A stretch of DNA of 64,000 nt. It comes from Chryseobacterium daecheongense (lineage in GTDB: Bacteria > Bacteroidota > Bacteroidia > Flavobacteriales > Weeksellaceae). Shown in pieces: positions 34,456-43,900 of this stretch. The notes below the pieces were generated by a model. It did no database searches and was not told the DNA's origin. It was given only the letters and a program-made list of their open reading frames with translations. Both the position numbers and the translations under genes were made by a program. Numbering within the stretch: position 1 is the stretch's first letter; every line of letters begins with the position of its first letter. The stretch covers positions 1,116,001 to 1,180,000 of the forward strand of contig CP115858.1 in assembly GCA_027920525.1 (NCBI GenBank), in the 5' to 3' direction.

Positions 34456-37400
34456 TTAATCTAAATGTTTAGGAGTAAATCCGTCATCACTTAGTTCTCT
34501 GTGCTCGTAATCAGCCTTCATTTCAGCCTCATAATCTGTTTTCTCATGCTGACCCATTCTTCTTAGAATTGAATCAAATAGAGAGTATACTACTGGTACG
34601 ATGATCAAGGTAAGGAATAGAGACGATGTTAAACCACCGATAACTACCCAAGCCAGACCTTTATTAAATTCGGCTCCTGCTCCACTTGCCAATGCAATTG
34701 GCAACATCCCGAAGATCATCGCGATGGTTGTCATAAGAATCGGACGAAGACGAGCATGGTTAGCCTGAATCAAGGCATCGTGTGTATTTGATCCTGCTGC
34801 TTTTCTAGCATTGGTAAAGTCAACAATCAGGATCGCATTCTTCGCCACAAGACCAATCAACATGATCATCCCTAACATCGTAAAGATGTTCAGTGAATTT
34901 GCTGTTAAGGCAAGGATAACCATAACTCCGATCATCGCAAGCGGAATCGAGAACAATACCACAAACGGATAAACAAAACTATCATATAAGGAAACCATTA
35001 CCAGGTAAACCAATACGATAGCTGCCAATAAGGCAATACCTAAAGTACCGAAACCTTCCTGCTGGTTTTCCATATCACCACTCCAGATGTAATCCACTCC
35101 GATAGGTTTTTTATCGCTCTTCATGAACTGGTCTGCCCATTCATTCGCAACATCCCCCACAGGTCTACCTACCGCCTTTGCTCTTACTTTTACGGAAGGA
35201 GATTTATCTCTACGCTCAAGTAAGCTTGGTCCTGAACCCATTTTCACTTCTGCAAACTGACTCAAACGAACCTTTTCTCCTCTAGGATTTGTGAACATCA
35301 GGTTCTTAACATCATCAATAGATTGTCTATTTGCATCACCAAAACGGATATTGATATCATATTCATATTCTCCGGCTCTGTATTTCCCATCTGTGTTTCC
35401 GTTGAATGCTGTCTGCATTGTTTGTCCTACACTCTGAAGATTCAGGCCTAAAGAAGCCATTTTATCTCTGTCAATATTTACCTGAACTTCAGGATTACCG
35501 GTATCTGTTGATAGTTCAGCATCTACTGCCCCGGGAACTTTTTTCAATAGTTCCAGAATTCTTGTTGCCTCTTTTACTGCTGTAGCATTATCAGGAGCTG
35601 TTACAACCATTTCGATCGGTGCATTTTCAGCACCCAGGATACCAATTGGAGCCGTTTTAAACTCAACTCCTGTAAATTTCTCTTCTAATGCTCTTTTTAC
35701 TTTAGCTGCTTTGATGTTCGTACTTTCAGCACGCTCAGATTTATCAGTAAGGTTTACCTGAACTTCAGACTGATAAGTCGTTGCCTGAGCTCCACCAAAA
35801 CCTGTTGACTGCTGACCAACAGTGGTAATCAGATCCACAACATCTTTATCATTTCTTAAAAACTTCTCTACATCTAAAGTTAACTGGTTGGTCTTTTCAA
35901 CGGTCGCATCTTTTGATAATTCCATTTGAACTAAGAACTGACCACGGTCGATTGGAGGAAAGAATTCACCACCAATGAAACCAAATGCTACCAACATGAA
36001 CGAAGAGATCAGAATAATAAAGGTGATCACTACCGTTGATATCCTTCTTAACGTTGACTTCAGACACCACTCAAGAATGCCTGTGATCCAGTGTGTGAAT
36101 TTATCAATCAGTCCTTCAAACCAAAGAATGAATTTTTCAAACCAGTTTTTACCTGTTAAGTGCTCCAACTTACCAAATCTTGATGATAACCAAGGGATAA
36201 TGGTAAATGATGCCAACAATGATAATAAGGTTGCAATAACAACCGTGACGCAAAATTGCCCAAGGATGTTTGCTACAAGACCTGAACTCATTGCAATCGG
36301 AAGGAATACCACCACGATTACCAATGTAATTGCAGCAACCGTAAATCCAATTTCAGACGCTCCATCATACGCAGCCCTGATCTTACTTTTACCCATCTCC
36401 ATGTGACGGTAAATGTTTTCCAACACCACAATCGCATCATCCACAAGGATACCAACCACTAGGGATAGTCCTAATAAACTCATCAGGTTCAGTGTATACC
36501 CCATCAGGTTCATTCCAATGAAGGCTGCAATTAACGAAGCCGGAATAGAGACCATTACGATAAAGGCATTTCTGATACTGTGAAGGAATAATAACATCAC
36601 AATAGCTACAAGGACGATTGCCAGGAACAAGTCAAAAATAACGTGGTTGGCAGATTCAAGAGTAAAATCCGTAGTATCATTTACTACCTTCACTTTTATC
36701 CCCTGAACTTTATACGCTTCTTCTACTTTTGCTATGGTTTTCTGAACACTTTCAGATACAGCAACCGCATTCGCATCAGACTGTTTTTTAACCTGCATTA
36801 AAATCGTCGGAAACTGGTTAAATCTCGCCACTTTCTCAACATCTTTCTGAGAGTCGAAAACAGTAGCAATATCGGATAAACGAACCTGAGCTCCATCTTT
36901 ATTGGAAACAACAAGGTTGTTCATTTCCTGGATCGATTTATATTTTCCGGATAATCTGATCGTAGATTTTGTCGTTCTCGATTTCAAACTTCCTGTAGGG
37001 AAATCCAGGTTGGATGAAAGGATTGCCTGCTGAACATCTCCGATGGAAAGTCCATAACCCTGCAATTTTTTCTCATCAAGATTCACCTGAATCTCTCTTT
37101 CCTGTCCACCTACAAGATCAACCTGCGCTACTCCGTTTACACGGGAGAAAATAGGCTCTATTTTTTTATCTAAAAGGTCATAAAGTTCTTTGTTATTCAA
37201 TTTATTCGAAGAAACACTCATCGTAATAATAGGTAAATCATCCAATGAGAATTTATTCAGTGAAGGCGGATCTACATCATCCGGAAGGTCTTTAAGAACT
37301 GCATTTACTTTACGCTGAGCATCATTCAAAGCATAATCCACATCCGCTCCATCGTTCAGCTGAACCATGATCACGGATAAACTTTCATATGAAGAAGACT

Positions 37401-37641
37401 CTACTTTTTTTACATTTTCCAAAGAACCTACGGCATCTTCAATTTTCCGGGTCACGGAAGTTTCCACCTCTGCAGGCGAAGCTCCCGGATAGGTCGTAGA
37501 AATTGTTACCATATTGGTTTCAAACTTCGGAATCAATTCGTATCCCATGAGTGTATAACTCAGGATACCCCCCAGTGTCAGAATTGTAAATAATACAATT
37601 ACCAACGAGGGTCTTTTGATCGATATTTCTGCTAACTTCAT
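34456..37641 (-). CDS. RND efflux pump inner-membrane transporter
   Basis: A 1061-residue proton-driven multidrug transporter of the AcrB/MexB-like hydrophobe/amphiphile efflux group. It has the expected layout: one N-terminal helix (IKRPSLVIVLFTILTLGG), a large periplasmic domain, six helices, a second periplasmic domain, and six more helices. TM4 carries the GLSLVVGILVDDAIVVLE relay with the paired Asp, and the C-terminal half has GLVAKNAILIVDF. It is the last gene of a tetR-tolC-adaptor-RND operon and starts 7 bases after the adaptor. The substrate is unknown. Confidence 0.95.
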   Translation of the reverse strand: MKLAEISIKRPSLVIVLFTILTLGGILSYTLMGYELIPKFETNMVTISTTYPGASPAEVETSVTRKIEDAVGSLENVKKVESSSYESLSVIMVQLNDGADVDYALNDAQRKVNAVLKDLPDDVDPPSLNKFSLDDLPIITMSVSSNKLNNKELYDLLDKKIEPIFSRVNGVAQVDLVGGQEREIQVNLDEKKLQGYGLSIGDVQQAILSSNLDFPTGSLKSRTTKSTIRLSGKYKSIQEMNNLVVSNKDGAQVRLSDIATVFDSQKDVEKVARFNQFPTILMQVKKQSDANAVAVSESVQKTIAKVEEAYKVQGIKVKVVNDTTDFTLESANHVIFDLFLAIVLVAIVMLLFLHSIRNAFIVMVSIPASLIAAFIGMNLMGYTLNLMSLLGLSLVVGILVDDAIVVLENIYRHMEMGKSKIRAAYDGASEIGFTVAAITLVIVVVFLPIAMSSGLVANILGQFCVTVVIATLLSLLASFTIIPWLSSRFGKLEHLTGKNWFEKFILWFEGLIDKFTHWITGILEWCLKSTLRRISTVVITFIILISSFMLVAFGFIGGEFFPPIDRGQFLVQMELSKDATVEKTNQLTLDVEKFLRNDKDVVDLITTVGQQSTGFGGAQATTYQSEVQVNLTDKSERAESTNIKAAKVKRALEEKFTGVEFKTAPIGILGAENAPIEMVVTAPDNATAVKEATRILELLKKVPGAVDAELSTDTGNPEVQVNIDRDKMASLGLNLQSVGQTMQTAFNGNTDGKYRAGEYEYDINIRFGDANRQSIDDVKNLMFTNPRGEKVRLSQFAEVKMGSGPSLLERRDKSPSVKVRAKAVGRPVGDVANEWADQFMKSDKKPIGVDYIWSGDMENQQEGFGTLGIALLAAIVLVYLVMVSLYDSFVYPFVVLFSIPLAMIGVMVILALTANSLNIFTMLGMIMLIGLVAKNAILIVDFTNARKAAGSNTHDALIQANHARLRPILMTTIAMIFGMLPIALASGAGAEFNKGLAWVVIGGLTSSLFLTLIIVPVVYSLFDSILRRMGQHEKTDYEAEMKADYEHRELSDDGFTPKHLD

Positions 37642-37648
37642 AAGTCTA

Positions 37649-38710
37649 CTACTTTACAATATTGATTTTTGACCCATTATCCAAGTTGATCTGTCCGCTG
37701 GTAATTACCTGTTGACCTTCAGTAAGACCTGTAAGAATCTGTACTTTATCTCCGTACACTTTCCCGATCGTTACTTTGATCAATTTGGCAGTTCCATTTT
37801 GAACGATAAACAACTGGCCAGAGCTCACCCCGTTTACAAATGCTTCCGCAGGAACAGTAAGCATGTTCTGAGTTTCAGCTCCGTTGTTTGTTTTGAATAC
37901 TGCAGTTGCATACATACCGGCTTTCAGGTTTCCTTTGTTCGGAACTTCAATTTCTACCGGGAAATTTAAAGAAGCATCACTTTTAGGAGCAATAAATGTA
38001 ATTCTTCCACTGAAAGAATCTTCAGGTAGAACATTTACGCTAATTGGAACTACCTGACCTAACTGGATTTTCCCAACCTGGCTTTCATCCACCAGAACGG
38101 AAAGTTTTAAGGTATTGATATTAACGATCTCAAACATGGAAGTTCCCACTGAAACTACAGTTCCAGGCTCCACCATTTTTTTATTAATTGTACCGCTGAT
38201 CCCTGCCCGGATGCTGGTATCATTTACTCTTACACCCTGAGCTTTTACAGCAGCCTGCATATTTTTAAGCTGTAATCTTGAATTATCAAGCTGTTGCTTG
38301 GTAACTCCTCCTGTTTTATAAGCATTTTCATAACGCTGATTGTCGATAATTGCGTTTTGTAAGTTATTTTGAGCCTGTGATACATCTACCTCAATAGCAT
38401 CTCTTTTAATAGTTGCTAAAGTCTGACCTGCAGAAACTCTTGAACCTTCTTTTACTAAAACACTTACAATACGTCCTGCAATTTCAGAAGACTGATTCAT
38501 TTCCTGCTTTGGAAGAAACGTTCCATTCGCTGAATAATCCGTATCGATATTTTCTCTCTTTACGGTTACCACATTAACGTTGATCTTATCAACCTGCTTG
38601 GCAACTTCTTTTACTTCCTGTGTCTGTTTTTCTTTGTTTCCCGCAATCTTATAAGCTGCTAAACCAATAAGTACAGCCGCTACGATGATATATATTAAAG
38701 TTTTTTTCAT
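37649..38710 (-). CDS. RND efflux periplasmic adaptor (membrane fusion protein)
   Basis: A 353-residue adaptor linking the RND transporter and the TolC-like channel. An N-terminal membrane anchor or signal segment (LIYIIVAAVLIGLAAYKI) is followed by a lipoyl/barrel-sandwich region (GRIVSVLVKEGSRVSAGQTLATI), a short coiled coil (VSQAQNNLQNAI), the second lipoyl half and a beta-barrel. Length is usual. It sits 9 bases downstream of the TolC gene and 7 bases upstream of the pump. Confidence 0.94.
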   Translation of the reverse strand: MKKTLIYIIVAAVLIGLAAYKIAGNKEKQTQEVKEVAKQVDKINVNVVTVKRENIDTDYSANGTFLPKQEMNQSSEIAGRIVSVLVKEGSRVSAGQTLATIKRDAIEVDVSQAQNNLQNAIIDNQRYENAYKTGGVTKQQLDNSRLQLKNMQAAVKAQGVRVNDTSIRAGISGTINKKMVEPGTVVSVGTSMFEIVNINTLKLSVLVDESQVGKIQLGQVVPISVNVLPEDSFSGRITFIAPKSDASLNFPVEIEVPNKGNLKAGMYATAVFKTNNGAETQNMLTVPAEAFVNGVSSGQLFIVQNGTAKLIKVTIGKVYGDKVQILTGLTEGQQVITSGQINLDNGSKINIVK

Positions 38711-38719
38711 TTTAGTTTA

Positions 38720-40087
38720 TTATTGGTTTTCTAATGTATTTAATTCTCCTTTAGCTTTGATCAGTTTGATCTCAGCCTGCTTATAATCCAGCAATGCATT
38801 CGCATAATTCTGTTTTGCCTGAGTAAGGGCATTTTCAGAATCCAGAACTTCTGTAAGTGTTGCTAAACCATACTGATAATTGGATTGTGTGTTGCTTTGA
38901 ACCCTTTCTGCCAGTCCTACATTATTCTTCATGCTTTCGATATTGATGATCGCATTTTCCATATTGGAAATAGCATTTTTATAATCCAGGTTTAGGCTAA
39001 GCTTAGTTTTCTCAATATCCTGATCCAGATCCTGAATATCGATTTCAGCCTGTTGAATCTGAGCCTTGGTTTGGCCACCCATAAAAATCGGAACTTTAAT
39101 GGCCAGACCTATGGAAGCAAAATCACTCCAGTTGGTTCCCTGAGAAGATCCTGTGAAATAAGGAAATTTATTTCCTAGTCCCTGCCATCCGTAATTGGCT
39201 GTTAATCCCACCGTAGGATAAAGATAAGCTTCTGTTGCTTTTTTACTAAACTGTAATAACTCTCTTTGTTTATTTAGTACTTTTAATTCAGATCTTTGTT
39301 CCAGGCTCACATTGGTTGCTAAAAGCTGCGGATTGGGTTCGATTGTTTTTTCTTCAAGCTCTATCGGTGTTTCAATAGGAACTCCCATATAAAACTTCAA
39401 TGAATTTTTAGCCACTTCCACTCCGTTGATCAGCTGTTGCCTGTTCGATCCTATATTATTAAGCTGAACATTGGTACGGTCCAGGTCGATAGATTTAGCA
39501 AGGCCGTTATCAACTAAGCTTTTGATCACATTTCTTACCCTTTCCGTATTAGCATAACTGGCTTCAATCGTCTTAAGATTTTCTTCCTGAACAAAAACCT
39601 GATAATAAGCTGTCGCTACATTTTCAATGATTTGTTCATTGGTCAGCTGTGAATTAAGAATATAAAACTCACGGGTAGATTTAGCCGCTTTTAAACCGAT
39701 GAATACTCTCTGGTCAAAAATATTCTGGTTAAGCGTTACAGAGTTTACAGACTGCCATTTTGTTCCGAACGTCACCGGAATCATCTGTCCCGGCATTCCT
39801 AAAATCTCACCAGGAAGAACAGACTTCTGTAAAATAGGATTAAAGGTATTGCTGATATTAGCACTGATCTGCGGTAAAGCACCGGCTCTGGCTTCATCAA
39901 TCTTATATTCAGCTTTTTTTACCTGTAAAGCAGCTTTCTTAGCTTCTGCCTTATTTTTCAGGGCCTGCTGAATGGCTTCTTTTAAAGAAACCTGTTGCTG
40001 AGCATGTACCGATGAGTAACCGAAAATCATAAATGCTGCAGCTATCCCTATTTTTAGCTTTTGTGCAGTTATACGTTTTCTTTTCAT
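38720..40087 (-). CDS. TolC family outer-membrane efflux protein
   Basis: A 455-residue outer-membrane channel protein. A signal peptide (KIGIAAAFMIFGYSSVHAQQ) precedes the long helical repeats, including VSLKEAIQQALKNKAEAKKAALQ and the second repeat VSLEQRSELKVLNKQRELLQ. The C-terminal repeat region carries LATLTEVLDSENALTQAKQNY, the usual inner-tunnel segment. It forms the exit duct of the pump encoded downstream. Confidence 0.93.
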   Translation of the reverse strand: MKRKRITAQKLKIGIAAAFMIFGYSSVHAQQQVSLKEAIQQALKNKAEAKKAALQVKKAEYKIDEARAGALPQISANISNTFNPILQKSVLPGEILGMPGQMIPVTFGTKWQSVNSVTLNQNIFDQRVFIGLKAAKSTREFYILNSQLTNEQIIENVATAYYQVFVQEENLKTIEASYANTERVRNVIKSLVDNGLAKSIDLDRTNVQLNNIGSNRQQLINGVEVAKNSLKFYMGVPIETPIELEEKTIEPNPQLLATNVSLEQRSELKVLNKQRELLQFSKKATEAYLYPTVGLTANYGWQGLGNKFPYFTGSSQGTNWSDFASIGLAIKVPIFMGGQTKAQIQQAEIDIQDLDQDIEKTKLSLNLDYKNAISNMENAIINIESMKNNVGLAERVQSNTQSNYQYGLATLTEVLDSENALTQAKQNYANALLDYKQAEIKLIKAKGELNTLENQ

Positions 40088-40184
40088 AATTTTATTACTT
40101 CGTTTATTTTTTTAATAGATGTTCTTCTTCAAATACTTTATTCCTAAAGGACGGATCATATTTAAAAATACTTTAAGCTTTTAA

Positions 40185-40778
40185 CTAATTTTTAAATAAA
40201 ATATTCAGTATGATCTCTTTTCTCTCTGATATGATCTTATCAAATTCTTTATCACTGATCATTAGATTCTCCATCAAAAGAGGACGTATTGCGCTGGGAA
40301 ATACCAATAAAGAAACCATATTCAGAATAAATTGGATAGGTTTCATTCTCTCTATATTTCCTGCTTCCATTTCCGTTTCAATGTCTTCATACATCTTTTT
40401 CAAATCATCTTCTTCTATATCCTTCTTGTGACAATTCCCTTTATTGATCTGTGAAACAATATAAGTTTCCAGATAAGGATACTGAAGGCTTGTTGATAAG
40501 CTGCCTTCTATAAACTGGCTTATTTTCTCTTTAAAAGGCAGATCGGAATTCTGTATAATTTTAGATTTCTCTTGTTCTACTTTTTGCGCTTCATTAAATA
40601 CAATCTGCATTAGATTATCTCTGGAACGGAAATAGTAATTAATAAGCGTTCTATTCACTCCGGCTTCATCTGCAATCTCTTGCGTAGTAGCATCAAACTT
40701 CCCTTTCACAAAGAATAGGTGCTTCGCAGTTTCTTTGATCAATTCTTGTGTTTGGTCTTTTTTTGCTTGATTTGACAT
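40185..40778 (-). CDS. TetR/AcrR family transcriptional regulator
   Basis: A 197-residue repressor-type regulator. The N-terminal helix-turn-helix (TQEIADEAGVNRTLINYYFRSRDNLM) is typical of TetR family, and the C-terminal 140 residues form an all-helical ligand domain with no specific match. It is the first gene of the efflux operon, with a 97-base gap before tolC. The promoter in front of it is flanked by two identical palindromes, so it probably controls its own operon. Confidence 0.93.
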   Translation of the reverse strand: MSNQAKKDQTQELIKETAKHLFFVKGKFDATTQEIADEAGVNRTLINYYFRSRDNLMQIVFNEAQKVEQEKSKIIQNSDLPFKEKISQFIEGSLSTSLQYPYLETYIVSQINKGNCHKKDIEEDDLKKMYEDIETEMEAGNIERMKPIQFILNMVSLLVFPSAIRPLLMENLMISDKEFDKIISERKEIILNILFKN

Positions 40779-40780
40779 TT

Positions 40781-40792
40781 TTGTTAAACAAA
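40781..40792. promoter_or_regulatory. putative TetR operator, copy 1
   Basis: TTGTTAAACAA is an almost perfect palindrome around a single central base (extended as TTGTTAAACAAA). It lies just downstream of the predicted transcription start of tetR and 3 bases from its ATG. The identical sequence occurs exactly 50 bases away at 40831. Confidence 0.6.
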
Positions 40793-40798
40793 TTTGTG

Positions 40799-40829
40799 CA
40801 AATGTAGATCAAAATTTTTTTTTGACAAA
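40799..40829 (-). promoter_or_regulatory. promoter of the tetR-RND operon
   Basis: On the minus strand, TTTG (40829-40826), 19 bases, then TACATTTG (40806-40799): a full match to the Bacteroidota consensus in sequence and spacing. The start point would be near 40794, about 16 bases before the ATG. Confidence 0.75.
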
Positions 40830-40830
40830 A

Positions 40831-40842
40831 TTGTTAAACAAA
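40831..40842. promoter_or_regulatory. putative TetR operator, copy 2
   Basis: A second TTGTTAAACAAA, identical to that at 40781-40792, sits directly upstream of the -33 element. Two such sites bracketing a promoter at a 50-base separation would allow repression, possibly by two dimers on one face of DNA. Confidence 0.6.
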
Positions 40843-40934
40843 ATAATTAAATGAATCTCATGATTTACATCATGTTTTAAAACAAACACTTACAGATGAA
40901 TGATTATTAATCCCGATAAAGTGAGGCGTTTTTA

Positions 40935-40942
40935 TATATTTG
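40935..40942 (+). promoter_or_regulatory. candidate -7 element for the T9SS surface-protein gene
   Basis: TATATTTG fits TAnnTTTG exactly and lies 17 bases before the ATG at 40960. No clear -33 element is seen at the expected distance. Confidence 0.4.
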
Positions 40943-40959
40943 CCGGAAATTAATAATAG

Positions 40960-43900
40960 ATGCGGAAAATTTTATTTCTTTTATCAGTGTTCACTTATGG
41001 ACTCACATTTTCTCAAACCAAAGCTATACAGGATAATCAGTATTTTTTTTACGAAAACAAAGGCCAGATTGTTGATCAGGATGGAAAAGAAAACACTGAT
41101 GTAAAATATTTGTACAATTCAGCAGGGCTGAATGTTCAACTTCGATCTAATGGGTTTTCTTATGATGTATACGAAACGAAAAAGACATCCAATCCTAATT
41201 CCCAAAAATTTAAAAAAGATAAATCTTTAAACGCTAAAACATATTATGAGGATGAATTCCTTTACGAACATTTATTTCATAGAGTTGATATTGAATTACT
41301 AAATTCAAATAAAAGTGTTTCAATTATTGCGGAGGGAAAATCTTATGATTTTGACAATTATTACAACATTCCCAATAATTCTGAAGGAATAACCAATGTT
41401 CACAAGTTTCAAAAAATAGTATACAAGAATATTTATTCAAATATTGATTTGGTATTTTTTAAACCAAAAGATACTATGAAGCCCATTGAATACAATTTTA
41501 TTATCAATCCAGGCGGAAAAATTTCAGACATAAAAATGAAATTTAGTGGAGCTCCAACCTCAATTAAAGATGGTAAGCTTATCTTGGATATGCGTTTTGG
41601 AAAAATGCAGGAAAATATTCCCAACAGTTGGATTAAAAACAAGAATATAAATGTAAGTATTCCCGTTTCTTTTAATGATATTGGTAATCAAACTTTTAGC
41701 TTTAATACTCCAATTGACATTTCCACTAAAACTATTATCATTGATCCGGTTCCAACAAGAATCTGGGGAAGCCATGCAGGTGGAACAGGTGATGATTATG
41801 GTAGAATAAAAACTGATAGTCAAAATAAAGGTTACTTATTTGGTACTACCAGTAGCTATACTAATTTTGCTACTTCAGGTACCTATCAACAGAATCTTGC
41901 CGGTGGACTTGACTCTTTTTTAATGAAGTTGACACCAAGCGGACAAAGACTTTGGGGAACATATTATGGTTTTGGAATGACTGATGTTTTCATGGATGTT
42001 GATTTTGACGAAGATTTTAGTATTTATGCCGGGGGAACTATTCAAAGAGGACCATACAATGAAAATATTGTTTTAGTAAAATTTGACAATAATGGAGCTC
42101 TTGTCTTTCAAAAAGAATTTGTTTCCAGCAGACAAGACAAGCTTTATTCCGTTTCTTATAATCAAAATAAGATATATATCGGAGGAGATGCTTTCAGTTC
42201 TGATTTCCCAACTCTGAATGCAATGCAACCAACAAAATCTACACCTCTTGGATATACAGATGGAATTTTAGCCTCTTTAAATTCAACAACAGGTAATGTA
42301 GATTGGGCAACTTATTTTGGGCAAAGTGATGGTTCAACTTCTATTTTCAATATTTTTTCTTCAAATAATGATCTTGAAATAATTGGAGCTACACAATCTT
42401 CAAATATCCCCATGATTAATGCCTTTCAATCTATAAAAGGTGGAGAATCAGACGGAATCTATATTAAATTATCGAAACAAGGAAACACCATTCTTCGATC
42501 AAGCTATTATGGAAACGCAGGATCTGAACTTGTGTTAAAAGCAAGAATTGTAAATAATATTTTAATTCTTCCGGGAAAATATACTACAACTGCTTTTCCT
42601 CAGGGGCAGCCAGGAATTTGGCGGGTTAACCTAGCGAATAATACCGTTACAAAAAACTACTTTAATTTTCATGGAGATCCTCAATTATTAGCATATCCTG
42701 ACACTTCGGGAAATGTTTTCTTCACAGGTTTACATTTCAATGGCCTGCCGGATATATCGACTCCCGGTGCCTATATGGGAATGCCGGCACAATATAATTC
42801 TACATTTTTAATTAAATATAACCAAAATGATGTAAAGGAATGGGGTACTTATTATACAGGAAATGGTGCGACACAACAAGGAGAGGTAACAAAAGATAAT
42901 GATGATGCGATTTATTTAACAGGAATGTCAGGTGGAAATACATCAGGTATCGCAACCCCTGGAACATTTCAGCAATTACCTGGTGGTGGAAACGATATTT
43001 TTATTGCTAAATTTAAGGATTGTACATCAGCCGCTACAGTAACCTCAAACTCTCCTGTTTGTATCAATTCTTCCATCCAATTACATGCAACCGGGGGAAC
43101 AACATACAGCTGGACCGGACCTAATGGATTTAGTTCTACCCAACAAAATCCTGTTATTTCAAATGCTACAGCGGCTAATGCAGGGACATATATTTGTCAG
43201 GTATCAGGGTCAGGCGGTTGTGACGGAAGCTTCACTGTAAATGTAATCGTTGGAGATACTGTTGCACCGGTTCCAAATATTGCCAATATGCCGGATGTCA
43301 CAGGAGATTGCCATACTGTAATTTCAACTTTCCCAACAGCAACTGATAATTGCGCAGGAATTATTACAGCAACCACCACAGATCCGCTTTCTTATTCTGT
43401 TCCGGGAACTTATATAATCCACTGGACTTATAATGATGGTCATGGAAATACGGCAACACAAAACCAAAATGTAATTATAACCTCTCCGGCTCTCCCTGCA
43501 ACACAAAATTTACAACAAACATTTTGCGCTACTAATCAGCCAAAAGTTTCAGATATTCAGATCATTGGTCAGAATATAAAATGGTATGATGCATCAGGAA
43601 ACCTTTTACCTTTAAATACAGGGCTTGTAAGCGGGCAAACCTATTATGCTTCACAAACCATTAACAACTGTGAAAGCAACAAAATAGCAATTCAGGTGAC
43701 GGTTAATTCCACTCCTAAGCCAGCAGCAAATGCTACCCAGGATTTTTGTGCCTCTGCCAATCCTACGTTAGCTAATCTGGCTGTTACGGGAGCATCACTT
43801 GTGTTTTACAATGCGGGAGGGAATATTTTACCTCTCAGTACACCGCTGGTACATGGACAAACATATTTTGTCACTCAAACATTGAACGGGTGCGAATCTG

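Noticed and set aside
35975..36406. 143-codon antisense frame opposite the RND pump
   Set aside because: It mirrors the pump's coding sequence, has no start context and no recognisable domain.
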